DNA from: Verrucomicrobiia bacterium
Lineage (GTDB): Bacteria > Verrucomicrobiota > Verrucomicrobiia > Limisphaerales > Pedosphaeraceae
Length of the DNA stretch: 64,000 nucleotides
NCBI GenBank assembly: GCA_036268055.1
Contig: DATAUW010000013.1
Location: 295,725 to 359,724 of the forward strand
Direction of reading: 5' to 3'
The translations under genes and the position numbers were made by a program. Position 1 is the first letter of the stretch, and every line of letters starts with the position of its first letter. Positions 35,599 to 44,208 of this stretch are shown piece by piece. The notes beneath the pieces were generated by a model, which ran no database searches, had not been told where the DNA came from, and saw only the letters and a program-made list of their open reading frames with translations.

Positions 35599-36864
35599 AT
35601 GAAATCGGTTCTTCAGCTTAAAACCATCACCAAAAAAATCGGCGCGCTCGTTGACGACGCCCTTGCGGAAAATGGCGGCCTCTTGCGGCTCGCGCCCTGC
35701 TGGGTTCCGCGCTCCTTTCTCCAGCCCGGCAAGCGCCTGAAGTTGCATCCCGACGACTTGTATGCTTTTGGTTTGAACCGCGGCGGCATTGACGAACGCT
35801 GGTTTGCTTCGACTACGCCCGCCGCCAATGACAATCGCACGCCGGATGAAGGTCTGAGTTATGTTGTCGCCGGAAAAAATCGTTTTACCCTCCAAGCTGC
35901 CGTGGCTGAACGCGGCGAAACGCTGGTCGGAAAAAAAATCTGGGCGAAGTATCAGCGTTGGCCGGTCTATTCCAAGTTCTTTGACAACATGGGGCCGATT
36001 CCCCATCACATGCACCAATCGGCGAAACAGGCGCGCCTCGTCGGCCAGGAAGGCAAACCGGAATCCTATTATTTTCCTCCGCAACATAACAACGTCGGAA
36101 ATAATTTTCCCTACACCTTCATGGGACTTGAGCCCGGCACGACCAAGGCGCAAGTCCGCAAATGCCTGGAAAATTGGAACAAGGGCGACAACGGCATCCT
36201 CGATCTTTCACACGCCTATCGCTTGAAACCCGGCAGCGGCTGGTTGATCGGTCCGTCTATTCTTCACGCGCCCGGTTCGCTTTGCACGTATGAACCGCAA
36301 TGGGGTTCGGATGTTTTCGGCATGTATCAATCGCTCGTGGAAGGACGCGAAGTGCCGTGGGCGTTGCTTGTGAAAGACATGCCGAAGAACAAGCATCGCG
36401 ACCTGGACTTCATCGTCGAGCAACTCGATTGGGAAGCGAATGTGGACCCGAATTTCAAGGACAACCATTACCTGGAGCCGGTGCCCGTGGCGGATACGCG
36501 TAGCGAAGGTTTTGTTGACCGCTGGATCGTCTATGGCAAAGTCCACGGCCAGCAATATTTCAGCGCCAAGGAATTGACCATTGATCCCGGTGTGAAGTGC
36601 ACGATCAAAGACAACGGCGCTTATGGACTTATTACCGTCCAGGGCAATGGCCGCATGAATTCGTTGCGACTGGATTGTCCCAAGCTCATTCGCTTCCACG
36701 AATTGACCGAGGATGAAGTTTTCTGCACCGAAGTCGCCGCGCAAAATGGTGTGATGTTTGAAAACGCCTCAAATGTCGAACCCTTGGTGGTATTACGCTA
36801 CTTCGGCCCCGGAGTAAATCCCGAGGCGCCGGAAATGGGCGCATATCGGCGGAACAAATTCTAG
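35599..36864 (+). CDS. Cupin-fold protein, phosphomannose isomerase-like
   Basis: A 421-residue protein with two cupin-like halves. Metal-binding residues appear in DNMGPIPHHMHQSAKQARLVGQEGKPESYYF, where the H-x-H and the KPE motif recall type I phosphomannose isomerases, and ILHAPGSLCTYEPQWGSDVFGMYQ resembles the second metal/strand block. The second half (residues about 310-400) reads like a small cupin (YFSAKELTIDPGVKCTIKDNGAYGLITVQG). No signal peptide, so it is cytoplasmic. It starts 12 bases after the heme protein gene and is therefore probably co-transcribed. A role as a sugar isomerase or epimerase is inferred from fold and locus; a non-enzymatic cupin is possible. Confidence 0.7.
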   Translation: MKSVLQLKTITKKIGALVDDALAENGGLLRLAPCWVPRSFLQPGKRLKLHPDDLYAFGLNRGGIDERWFASTTPAANDNRTPDEGLSYVVAGKNRFTLQAAVAERGETLVGKKIWAKYQRWPVYSKFFDNMGPIPHHMHQSAKQARLVGQEGKPESYYFPPQHNNVGNNFPYTFMGLEPGTTKAQVRKCLENWNKGDNGILDLSHAYRLKPGSGWLIGPSILHAPGSLCTYEPQWGSDVFGMYQSLVEGREVPWALLVKDMPKNKHRDLDFIVEQLDWEANVDPNFKDNHYLEPVPVADTRSEGFVDRWIVYGKVHGQQYFSAKELTIDPGVKCTIKDNGAYGLITVQGNGRMNSLRLDCPKLIRFHELTEDEVFCTEVAAQNGVMFENASNVEPLVVLRYFGPGVNPEAPEMGAYRRNKF

Positions 36865-36895
36865 TTCACTCGGTAAAATCTTTAACCGTCAAGTG

Positions 36896-37768
36896 TCAGT
36901 TCGGCAGACTCTGACGCTTCCGGTATTCACTCGGCGATTCGCCAAAGGTTTTCCGAAATTGCCGGCTGAAATAATTGCTGTCCCCAAAGCCAACTTGAAA
37001 CGCGATCTCGGTGATGTTCTGCCCGTCCTTGCGCAAAAGTTCCGCGGCCCGGCGGATGCGCTGCTCGATCAAATGAGAAATTGGCGAACTGCCCGTCGCT
37101 GCTTGAAACGCGCGGATGAAACTCCTTTTAGACATGCGAGCCATCTGCGCAAGTTCGTCGAGATGCACATCACGGTCCGAGTGCAATTCAATATGCGCAA
37201 TGGCCTCGGCAATTTTTAACAAGGCGCGCGAATTCGCATTTTTGGAACGTCCGTAACACCGCGAAAGATACGCCACCAACTGCATGAACAGCGCCATCGC
37301 CATAAATCCAAACCCAGCCGAACGGCGTTTCAGTTCTTCGTCAAGCTGTTCGACAAACCCCATCGCTACCGCCAATTCACCGGGCGAAATCCGCAACCGG
37401 CTTGTGAATTGATGGCGCCGCCGCCACATCGGTTCGAGATTAAAGAGTGCGTGGTAACCCGGCAAGGTGGCCAGGTCGAGCAGCTTCAGCTTTAATTTGT
37501 CCGGACGAAAGAGCACATTGACGAGGCAGAGATTTTCCAGGTTTTGATAATCGTGCGAAAGCGGTCCGCCAATGACAAAGACATCGCCCGCCACCAGCGG
37601 CCATGATTCCTTGCCCGCCACATGCAATCCGCGCCCGCCCGTGATGATGACAATCTCGGTGAAATCGTGTTTGTGGCGGCCAAATGGCTTTTGTGGATGC
37701 CGTCGCTCAACGGCAATCGGAAAGCCGTCCTTATTAAACCAGTCTTCCGTTTTAAGTGTGCGTAGCAT
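36896..37768 (-). CDS. AraC-family regulator, RhaR/RhaS-like
   Basis: A 290-residue transcription factor. The N-terminal cupin sensor (about residues 1-150) has the RhaR-type pattern HKHDFTEIVIITGGRGLHVAGKESWPLVAGDVFVI. The C-terminal double HTH (about 185-285) reads DLDELAQMARMSKRSFIRAFQAATG-type sequence, then ITEIAFQVGFGDSNYFSRQFRKTFGESPSEYRK. Similarity to E. coli RhaR/RhaS is visible in both domains, and it is divergent from the L-rhamnose isomerase gene, so it most likely activates this locus in response to L-rhamnose. The 127-base divergent region holds a good sigma-70-like promoter for rhaA. Confidence 0.9.
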   Translation of the reverse strand: MLRTLKTEDWFNKDGFPIAVERRHPQKPFGRHKHDFTEIVIITGGRGLHVAGKESWPLVAGDVFVIGGPLSHDYQNLENLCLVNVLFRPDKLKLKLLDLATLPGYHALFNLEPMWRRRHQFTSRLRISPGELAVAMGFVEQLDEELKRRSAGFGFMAMALFMQLVAYLSRCYGRSKNANSRALLKIAEAIAHIELHSDRDVHLDELAQMARMSKRSFIRAFQAATGSSPISHLIEQRIRRAAELLRKDGQNITEIAFQVGFGDSNYFSRQFRKTFGESPSEYRKRQSLPN

Positions 37769-37775
37769 CTTGAAT

Positions 37776-37803
37776 TTGGCGGTTTTGTGACTGGCAATAT
37801 AAT
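37776..37803 (+). promoter_or_regulatory. Predicted promoter of rhaA-ABC operon
   Basis: TTGGCG (37776-37781), 16-base spacer and a perfect TATAAT (37798-37803), 92 bases upstream of the rhaA ATG. The RhaR-like regulator gene diverges from the other side. A ribosome binding site GGGGA lies about 10 bases before the rhaA start. Confidence 0.45.
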
Positions 37804-37895
37804 GCTAGCCGATGGCGATTTAGTGAAGGCATTTTTTGCGCTATCTGGCATCCTCATTCCACAGCCCGGATCCATTTAAGCGGGGAAGCTGATTT

Positions 37896-39158
37896 ATGAA
37901 TCAAAAACATATTGAATGTGCCTACGCATTGGCCGAGGAACGCTATGAAGAATTTGGCGTCAATGTTCGCCGCGCCCTCGAACGGCTCGCCGAAATTCCC
38001 ATCTCCCTGCAATGCTGGCAGGGCGACGATGTCCAGGGCTTCGAACATTCCGGCAGCGAACTGGGCGGCGGCCTCGCCGTGACGGGAAATTTTCCCGGCA
38101 AGGCAACCACCCCCGAACAATTACGTGCCGACCTCGACAAGGCTTTATCTCTGATTCCCGGAAAGCATCGCGTGAACATTCATGCTTGTTATGCGGAGAC
38201 GAATGGCAAATCGGTTGGCCGCGACGAACTGGAACCCGCGCATTTCCGTAACTGGATTGACTGGGCGCGCGAAAATGGATTGGGCCTGGATTTTAATCCC
38301 ACTTTTTTCGCCCACCCAAAAGCCGCAGATGGTTTCACCCTGACCCATCGCGATCCCGCGATCAGAAAATTCTGGATCGCGCATGGAATCGCCTGCCGAA
38401 AAATCGGCGTCGCGATTGGCAAAGCCCTCAAAAATACTTGCGTGACGAATCTCTGGATACCTGATGGCTACAAGGACACTCCGGTGGACCGTCGCGCGCC
38501 CCGTGAACGCCTGACGGAATCGCTCGACGCAATTTTCGCCACGTCCATAAACTCAAAATATAATCTCGACGCGGTCGAATCAAAATTGTTCGGCATCGGC
38601 TCGGAAAGTTATGTCGCGGGCTCGCATGAATTTTATCTTGGTTACGCGATTCGGAACCGCAAATTACTTTGTCTCGACACCGGGCACTTTCATCCTACTG
38701 AAACCGTCGCCGACAAAATTTCCGCGGTACTGAGTTCGCTCGATCAGATTTTATTGCACGTTAGCCGGGGAGTGCGTTGGGACAGCGATCATGTTGTTAT
38801 CCTGACCGACGAACTTCTCGCCATCGCGCAAGAACTCGTGCGCGGTGATTACCTGAAACGCGTCCATATCGGCATGGATTATTTCGACGCGAGCATCAAT
38901 CGCGTGGCCGCCTGGGTGATTGGCGCGCGCTCGGTTTTAAAGGCGCTTCTGATCGCACTGCTCGAACCCACGGGAGAACTGCGCGCACTGGAAACCGCGG
39001 GCGATTACACCAGCCGTCTTGCGTTGATCGAGGAATTGAAAACCTTGCCATTTGGCGCCGTGTGGGATTTCTATTGTGCCAAAGCCGGAGTGCCAGTGGG
39101 TGAAAACTGGCTCACCGAAATCAAGCGCCATGAACGCCAGGTTCTGCTAAAACGATGA
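37896..39158 (+). CDS. rhaA: L-rhamnose isomerase
   Basis: A 420-residue enzyme converting L-rhamnose to L-rhamnulose, a TIM-barrel metalloenzyme. It matches E. coli RhaA along its whole length: [18 protein letters not shown] near the N-terminus, [22 protein letters not shown] in the middle, [23 protein letters not shown], then [20 protein letters not shown] and [16 protein letters not shown], which carry the metal-binding Glu, Asp and His residues. The C-terminal part [28 protein letters not shown] is also typical. Neither rhaB nor rhaD is in this window. The ABC transporter genes follow at once. Confidence 0.97.
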   Translation: MNQKHIECAYALAEERYEEFGVNVRRALERLAEIPISLQCWQGDDVQGFEHSGSELGGGLAVTGNFPGKATTPEQLRADLDKALSLIPGKHRVNIHACYAETNGKSVGRDELEPAHFRNWIDWARENGLGLDFNPTFFAHPKAADGFTLTHRDPAIRKFWIAHGIACRKIGVAIGKALKNTCVTNLWIPDGYKDTPVDRRAPRERLTESLDAIFATSINSKYNLDAVESKLFGIGSESYVAGSHEFYLGYAIRNRKLLCLDTGHFHPTETVADKISAVLSSLDQILLHVSRGVRWDSDHVVILTDELLAIAQELVRGDYLKRVHIGMDYFDASINRVAAWVIGARSVLKALLIALLEPTGELRALETAGDYTSRLALIEELKTLPFGAVWDFYCAKAGVPVGENWLTEIKRHERQVLLKR

Positions 39159-39174
39159 CGAAGCGTTTCGCAAA

Positions 39175-40665
39175 TTGAAATCTCTCCTTCAATTAACGGC
39201 GGTGGCCAAATCGTTCGGCGCGGTGCGCGCGTTGAAAGGTGTCTCGTTCAATTTGCACGCTGGCGAAGTCCATGCGTTGCTCGGCGAAAATGGCGCGGGC
39301 AAATCCACGCTGATAAAAATTATCACCGGCGCGCATAACCGCGATTCGGGAAGCATCGAGATCAATGGCGAATCAGTTGGCCATTTGACACCCGCCCGTG
39401 CGCACGCGCTCGGAATCGCCTGTATCTACCAGCAACCCGCGCTTTTTCCCGATTTGACCGTTGCGGAAAATATCGCGTTGCGGCTCGAAGGCAGCCGAAG
39501 TTTGCGGCGCATTGATTGGAACGCCCGCGAAACGAATACCCGCAATTTATTGCAGCAGATCGGCGCTGAGATTGATCCCGATTCTGAGGTGCGCACGCTG
39601 TCCATGCCTGAACAGCAGTTGGTCGAGATTGCGTGCGCACTTGGCGCGGGTGCGCGCATCGTCGTCATGGATGAGCCTACCGCATCGCTCACGCAAAAGG
39701 AGCAACAACTTTTATACGGCGTCGTGCGCAAACTGCGAGCCAGCGGCGTGGGTGTTATTTATATAACGCATCGCCTCGAAGAAATTTTTTCACTCGCCGA
39801 CCGCGTCACGGTATTGCGCGACGGCGAGAGTGTCGGCACACGGCCGATTACTGAAATCAATGAAGCTGCGCTGATCAAATTGATGGTCGGCCGCGAAGTT
39901 TCGCATTTATATCCACCGGCAGAAGGCACGCCCGGCGGCGTTTTGCTATCGTTGAAGAATGTCGGTTGCACATTGACTGGCATTAAAAATGTCACACTGG
40001 AAGTTCGAGCGGGAGAAATTGTTGGACTCGCGGGACTTGTCGGCGCGGGCCGGACGGAACTTGCGCGAATTCTCTTCGGCCTCACGCCGGCTGATGCAGG
40101 CGAAATTTTTCTGCACGGCGAACGCGTCAGCATTTCTTCACCGCCGGAAGCGGTTGCCCACGGGATTGCTTATGTCCCCGAAGATCGCCGCCGCCACGGA
40201 GTGATTCTCGAAATGCCCATTGCCGCAAACATGACCCTGGCAATTCACCGGCGGATTTTTCCTGGCGGCTGGTTGCGGCCAAAAGCCGAGCGCGAATTGG
40301 CCGGAAATTATATGCGCGATCTGGGCATCAAAGCGTGGGGACCAGAAGCGCCGGGCGGTTCACTCAGCGGTGGCAACCAGCAAAAAGTTGCGCTCGCGCG
40401 CTGGCTGGCGACGAAACCCAAACTGCTCATTCTCGATGAGCCGACGCAAGGCGTGGACGTGGGCGCAAAAAGTGAAATCCACAAACTCATCCGCCAGCTG
40501 GCGCGCGATGGCCTAGCGGTGCTGATGATTTCCAGCGACCTGCCGGAAATACTTGGGATGAGCGACCGCATCGGCGTGATGCGCGGTGGAACCATCGTGG
40601 CCATGTTGCCCGGCAAAACGGAAGCACACAACGTCATGACCACCGCACTGGGGCAAGCCGGATGA
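39175..40665 (+). CDS. Sugar ABC transporter ATPase (RhaT/RbsA-like), two-domain
   Basis: A 496-residue fused double ATPase of the carbohydrate CUT2 class. The first domain has Walker A LLGENGAGKSTLIK, a Q-loop CIYQQPALF, signature LSMPEQQLVEIACAL and Walker B RIVVMDEPTASL. The second domain has the usual degenerate A-motif GLAGLVGAGRTELARIL, signature SLSGGNQQKVALARWL and Walker B KLLILDEPTQGVDVGAKSEIHKL. The only start available is TTG at 39175. It is 16 bases after rhaA and overlaps the first permease by four bases. With its neighbours it forms an importer likely for L-rhamnose (compare the rhizobial RhaSTPQ system). Confidence 0.93.
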   Translation: MKSLLQLTAVAKSFGAVRALKGVSFNLHAGEVHALLGENGAGKSTLIKIITGAHNRDSGSIEINGESVGHLTPARAHALGIACIYQQPALFPDLTVAENIALRLEGSRSLRRIDWNARETNTRNLLQQIGAEIDPDSEVRTLSMPEQQLVEIACALGAGARIVVMDEPTASLTQKEQQLLYGVVRKLRASGVGVIYITHRLEEIFSLADRVTVLRDGESVGTRPITEINEAALIKLMVGREVSHLYPPAEGTPGGVLLSLKNVGCTLTGIKNVTLEVRAGEIVGLAGLVGAGRTELARILFGLTPADAGEIFLHGERVSISSPPEAVAHGIAYVPEDRRRHGVILEMPIAANMTLAIHRRIFPGGWLRPKAERELAGNYMRDLGIKAWGPEAPGGSLSGGNQQKVALARWLATKPKLLILDEPTQGVDVGAKSEIHKLIRQLARDGLAVLMISSDLPEILGMSDRIGVMRGGTIVAMLPGKTEAHNVMTTALGQAG

Positions 40666-41588
40666 AACGCTACTTTCGGGAAATTTCCGTTGCCGCCGCG
40701 CTCACAGTTTTGCTGCTGGTGCTCGCGATTTTTGCGCCGGCATTTTATCAGGGACAACCCCTGCTTTCGCTGTCGGCGCGCGAGTCCCCCACCCTGGTCG
40801 TCGCGTGCGGCATGGCGCTAGTTATCATGACGCGGCAAATTGATATTTCAGTGGGATCACAATTCGCCGTGTGTTCCGTTTGTGCCGGATTGCTCGCGAC
40901 GCGATGGCCACTGGCGTTGGTGTTGCCGGTGAGTGTCGCACTGGGCGCGTTGCTCGGCGCGATCAACGGCGCATTGGTCGCCGGAATGAAATTGCCATCC
41001 ATCGTCGTCACGCTGGCGACAATGGTCACGTGGCGCGAAGGCTTGCGCTGGCTGCGCCAAGGCCAATTCGTCAATCTGCCGGACAACGTCCAATGGTTCG
41101 GTCTAAGCCAGCAAACGGGACAATGGACGCTAATCGGTGCAGCACTTTTGCTATTAATACTGGCAGCCACCGGAATGCGTCATCTGGCGATTGGCCGATT
41201 TATTTATGCGGTCGGATCGGATGCCGAAGCGGCGCGGCTCGCAGGCATCCGTCCGCGCTTGATTACATTTGGCACGTTTGTGCTAATGGGCGCGCTCACC
41301 GGACTCGCCGCGATGATGAATATCGTGCAATCTCCGCAGGTGGATCCCAATTCAGGTACCGGCCTGGAACTAAAAACGATTGCCGCCGCCGTCGTCGGAG
41401 GCGTCGCCATTTCCGGCGGGCGCGGCAATTTGTGGGGCGTCTTCACGGGCCTGCTCCTGCTTGCGTGCATCAACCCCGCCCTCACCCATCTGCACATCGA
41501 AGCGTATTGGGAAAAAGCGATTCAAGGTGCGATCATTCTGCTCGCGATTGTTGCTGATGGCTGGCGCAACCGAAAGGAGGCAAGTTGA
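40662..41588 (+). CDS. Sugar ABC transporter permease 1 (RhaP-like)
   Basis: A 308-residue inner-membrane permease of the CUT2 (ribose/rhamnose) class with about eight to ten hydrophobic segments. The family signatures are visible: MALVIMTRQIDISVGSQFAVCSVCAG near the N-terminus and LKTIAAAVVGGVAISGGRGNLWGVFTGLLLL, the EAA-like loop that contacts the ATPase. It overlaps both the ATPase gene upstream and the second permease downstream by four bases. It should pair with the second permease to form the translocation pore. Confidence 0.93.
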   Translation: MKRYFREISVAAALTVLLLVLAIFAPAFYQGQPLLSLSARESPTLVVACGMALVIMTRQIDISVGSQFAVCSVCAGLLATRWPLALVLPVSVALGALLGAINGALVAGMKLPSIVVTLATMVTWREGLRWLRQGQFVNLPDNVQWFGLSQQTGQWTLIGAALLLLILAATGMRHLAIGRFIYAVGSDAEAARLAGIRPRLITFGTFVLMGALTGLAAMMNIVQSPQVDPNSGTGLELKTIAAAVVGGVAISGGRGNLWGVFTGLLLLACINPALTHLHIEAYWEKAIQGAIILLAIVADGWRNRKEAS

Positions 41589-42604
41589 TGAACGCAAAAT
41601 CCCAACGAGCCAGCCGCTGGCAAATTTTATTGCTGCGGCATGAAACGATTTTACTGCTCGTGGTGGCGCTCGAATGGATTTATTTCGATGTGGTTGGGCA
41701 ACGATTCGGCACCGTGGACAACACCTTCGAGATTGTGCGGCATTCGGTGGAGATCGGATTGCTGGCGTTGGTCATGACGCCGATCATTTTAACGGGCGGC
41801 ATTGATTTATCAGTGGGCTCGCTGCTGGGGCTTTGCGCCATCTTGTTTGGAAAACTCTGGCGGGACGGCGGCCTCTCTCCGTTGAACGCAGGCTTTTGCA
41901 CACTGGTCATCGGTGGTTGCGCCGGCGGCCTGAACGCGGGCTTGATAACGCGATTGAAACTGCCGCCATTAATTGTGACTTTGGGAACCTATTCGCTATT
42001 TCGTGGGCTGGCTGAAGCCATCACTCATGGAGTGGATACCTTCACCAATTTTCCCGATTCATTTTTATTTTTCGGACAGGAACGCTGGCTGGGCGTGCCT
42101 GCGCAGTTGCCAATATTTTTGGTGATCGCAATCGCAATCTGGTTGATGGTGCATCGAACCGTTTTGGGGCGGTCATTTCGCGCGATCGGATTTGCGCCCG
42201 AAGGCGCGCGTTACGCCGCCATACCCGTGAATCGGCGCATCGGTTTTTTATATGTGCTGGCGGGCGTGATTTCCGCACTGTCCGCGATCATTTACACCGC
42301 GCGCCTCGGGCAAGCGAAGGCTGACGCCGGGTCCGGCTATGAACTATTCGCCATCACCGCCGTTGTCCTGGGCGGAACAAATATTTTTGGAGGCGTCGGT
42401 TCGGTGCATGGAACCCTGCTCGGCGTGGCGGCCATCGCGATATTGGATAACGGCCTCGTGCATGCGCGGCAACCGCGTGAAGTGGCCGGAATGCTCACGG
42501 GCGCGCTACTGATTGTCGCGCTATCCAGTTCGGCGTTGCCCCAACTGGTCGCCTTCCTGCGGGCGCGACGCAAAGAAACTCAGCCTTTGCGCGAGTCGCC
42601 ATGA
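41585..42604 (+). CDS. Sugar ABC transporter permease 2 (RhaQ-like)
   Basis: A 339-residue CUT2-class permease with about nine hydrophobic segments. The motif ILTGGIDLSVGSLLGLCAILFG is the counterpart of the first permease, and ELFAITAVVLGGTNIFGGVGSVHGTLLGVAAIAI is the ATPase-contact loop. It overlaps the first permease gene by four bases. The sequence differs clearly from its partner, so the pore is heteromeric, as in RhaP/RhaQ and LsrC/LsrD. The binding-protein gene follows after 54 bases. Confidence 0.93.
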   Translation: MMNAKSQRASRWQILLLRHETILLLVVALEWIYFDVVGQRFGTVDNTFEIVRHSVEIGLLALVMTPIILTGGIDLSVGSLLGLCAILFGKLWRDGGLSPLNAGFCTLVIGGCAGGLNAGLITRLKLPPLIVTLGTYSLFRGLAEAITHGVDTFTNFPDSFLFFGQERWLGVPAQLPIFLVIAIAIWLMVHRTVLGRSFRAIGFAPEGARYAAIPVNRRIGFLYVLAGVISALSAIIYTARLGQAKADAGSGYELFAITAVVLGGTNIFGGVGSVHGTLLGVAAIAILDNGLVHARQPREVAGMLTGALLIVALSSSALPQLVAFLRARRKETQPLRESP

Positions 42605-42658
42605 TCGTTTTGACGAAACCATTTTGACAACCGAATCCAAACGAAACTTATTTATATT

Positions 42659-43678
42659 ATGCGAAAATTCATCTCATTGATCACCGCCCTCGGGATTGTT
42701 CTCGTAGCCGGTTGCAGCAAGTCCCCGGACAATGCGCCCACCAGCAATACCCCCAATGCGAACGCGGGGAAAAAATTGACGATCGCCCTGATGCCCAAAA
42801 GCAAAGGCAACGCGTATTTCATTTCCTGCAAGCAAGGCGCGGACGAGGCGGCGAAGGAACTTGGAATCGAGTTGCTGTTCGACGGTCCGACCGACCCCGA
42901 TCCGGCGAAACAAAATGAGATCGTGGACAACTGGATCACCCTTGGCGTGGATGGCATCGCGGTCGCGTGCGAAAACAAGGAAGGCATCTCGACGGCGTTG
43001 CGCAAGGCGCAGAAAAAAGGAATCAAGGTGTTGACGTACGATTCCGACGCCGAGCCGGACGCGCGCTCGTTTTTTGTCAACCAGGCGACTCCCGAAGGTA
43101 TCGGTTACACCCTCATGGACGAAGCCGGAAGGCTGACGGGCGGCGAAGGCGAATTCGCCATCATCACAGCTTCGTTGACGGCGGCAAACATGAACGAGTG
43201 GCGCAAATACATCGAGGCGCGCCTGGCCGAAAAATTTCCAAAAATGAAACTCGTGACCGTGCGTCCTTGCGACGACCTCAAGGACAAAGCGCAAAGCGAA
43301 ACCACCGCCTTGCTGAGCACGTATCCAAATTTGAAATTGGTCATGGCGATTTGTTCCCCAGCGGTTCCGGGCGCGGCCGAAGCTGTCAAGCAAGCGGGCA
43401 AGGCCGGCCAGGTCAAAGTGATTGGGCTGGGATTGCCGAGCGAAAATCGCCGTTACGTTAAAGACGGCGTCACGCAAAGCGTCATCCTGTGGAAAACCGT
43501 GGACCTTGGTTACCTCACCGTGGAGGCTGTGACGGCTCTGGCAAAAGGAAAATTAAAACCCGGCGCAACTTCCTTCAAGGCCGGACGCCTTGGTGACATG
43601 GAAATCAAAGGCGACAATATTCTCCTCGGCAAACCCTTCATCTTTAACAAAGACAACATTGATCAATTTGATTTCTAA
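42659..43678 (+). CDS. Sugar ABC transporter substrate-binding lipoprotein (RhaS-like)
   Basis: A 339-residue periplasmic binding protein of the ribose/rhamnose type I fold. The lipobox LVAGC puts the lipidated cysteine at C19, so the protein should be anchored to a membrane. The first strand reads LTIALMPKSKGNAYFISCKQGADEAAKELGIELLFDGPTDPD, followed by the family segments WITLGVDGIAVACENKEGISTAL and LKLVMAICSPAVPGAAEAVK. The segment KGNAYFISCKQGADEAAKELG resembles autoinducer-2/rhamnose-binding proteins (LsrB, RhaS). Ligand identity as L-rhamnose is inferred from rhaA and the RhaR-like regulator. Confidence 0.9.
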   Translation: MRKFISLITALGIVLVAGCSKSPDNAPTSNTPNANAGKKLTIALMPKSKGNAYFISCKQGADEAAKELGIELLFDGPTDPDPAKQNEIVDNWITLGVDGIAVACENKEGISTALRKAQKKGIKVLTYDSDAEPDARSFFVNQATPEGIGYTLMDEAGRLTGGEGEFAIITASLTAANMNEWRKYIEARLAEKFPKMKLVTVRPCDDLKDKAQSETTALLSTYPNLKLVMAICSPAVPGAAEAVKQAGKAGQVKVIGLGLPSENRRYVKDGVTQSVILWKTVDLGYLTVEAVTALAKGKLKPGATSFKAGRLGDMEIKGDNILLGKPFIFNKDNIDQFDF

Positions 43679-43717
43679 ATTCATTACTTTTTTTGAGCGG
43701 TAATACCTCGCCTCAAT

Positions 43718-43737
43718 ATTGTTGACATATCAACAAT
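43718..43737. promoter_or_regulatory. Perfect palindrome overlapping a -35 box upstream of marR-like gene
   Basis: Arms ATTGTTGA (43718-43725) and TCAACAAT (43730-43737) around CATA. The consensus -35 TTGACA lies inside it (43722-43727). With a 17-base spacer the -10 position is the weak TAACCT (43745-43750), which would place the transcription start at or next to the ATG at 43757. This fits an autoregulatory MarR operator. Confidence 0.6.
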
Positions 43738-43756
43738 CTACGCCTAACCTGTCCGC

Positions 43757-44206
43757 ATGAAAGCAGGCGGCGCCTCCAGTCCCCGGTATCAGGCTTTAAT
43801 CGAATTATTGCGCGCTTCAGAAGCCCTCTGGAATGCCAGCCGCATTTTTTTCGCGCGCTGGGACCTGAGCCCGAGCCAATTCAATGTTCTCAATCTCCTC
43901 GACAGCCAGCCGCGCGGGCTCAGCCAGATCGAACTCAGCCGCCAGCTCATCATGCATCGCTCCAATGTTACCGGACTCATTGACCGGCTTGAATCGCGTG
44001 GGTTGGTCCAGCGACAGGACAGCGCGCAGGATCGCCGCGCGTTTAATCTGTTGCTTACGCCCGCAGGAAAAAAACTTATCCGGGAAATCAAGCCGCGTTA
44101 TTTTCGCGCGGCAGAGGCGCTTTGGAGTGAGATTCCCGCCGCGCTTAACAAGGAACTAATAGCGACCCTGCGATTGATTGGAGAATCGGCGGCGAAATTA
44201 AAATAA
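43757..44206 (+). CDS. MarR-family transcriptional regulator
   Basis: A 149-residue winged-helix regulator. The winged HTH covers about residues 30-105: LSPSQFNVLNLLDSQPRGLSQIELSRQLIMHRSNVTGLIDRLESRGLVQRQDSAQDRRAFNLLLTPAGKKLI, with the conserved wing D-x-R-A. Flanking helices form the dimer interface. MarR regulators usually repress their own operon until a phenolic or lipid ligand binds; the perfect palindrome directly upstream supports autorepression. The next gene starts 2 bases after its stop, so it should control the lipid-modification genes that follow. Confidence 0.93.
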   Translation: MKAGGASSPRYQALIELLRASEALWNASRIFFARWDLSPSQFNVLNLLDSQPRGLSQIELSRQLIMHRSNVTGLIDRLESRGLVQRQDSAQDRRAFNLLLTPAGKKLIREIKPRYFRAAEALWSEIPAALNKELIATLRLIGESAAKLK

Positions 44207-44208
44207 TT

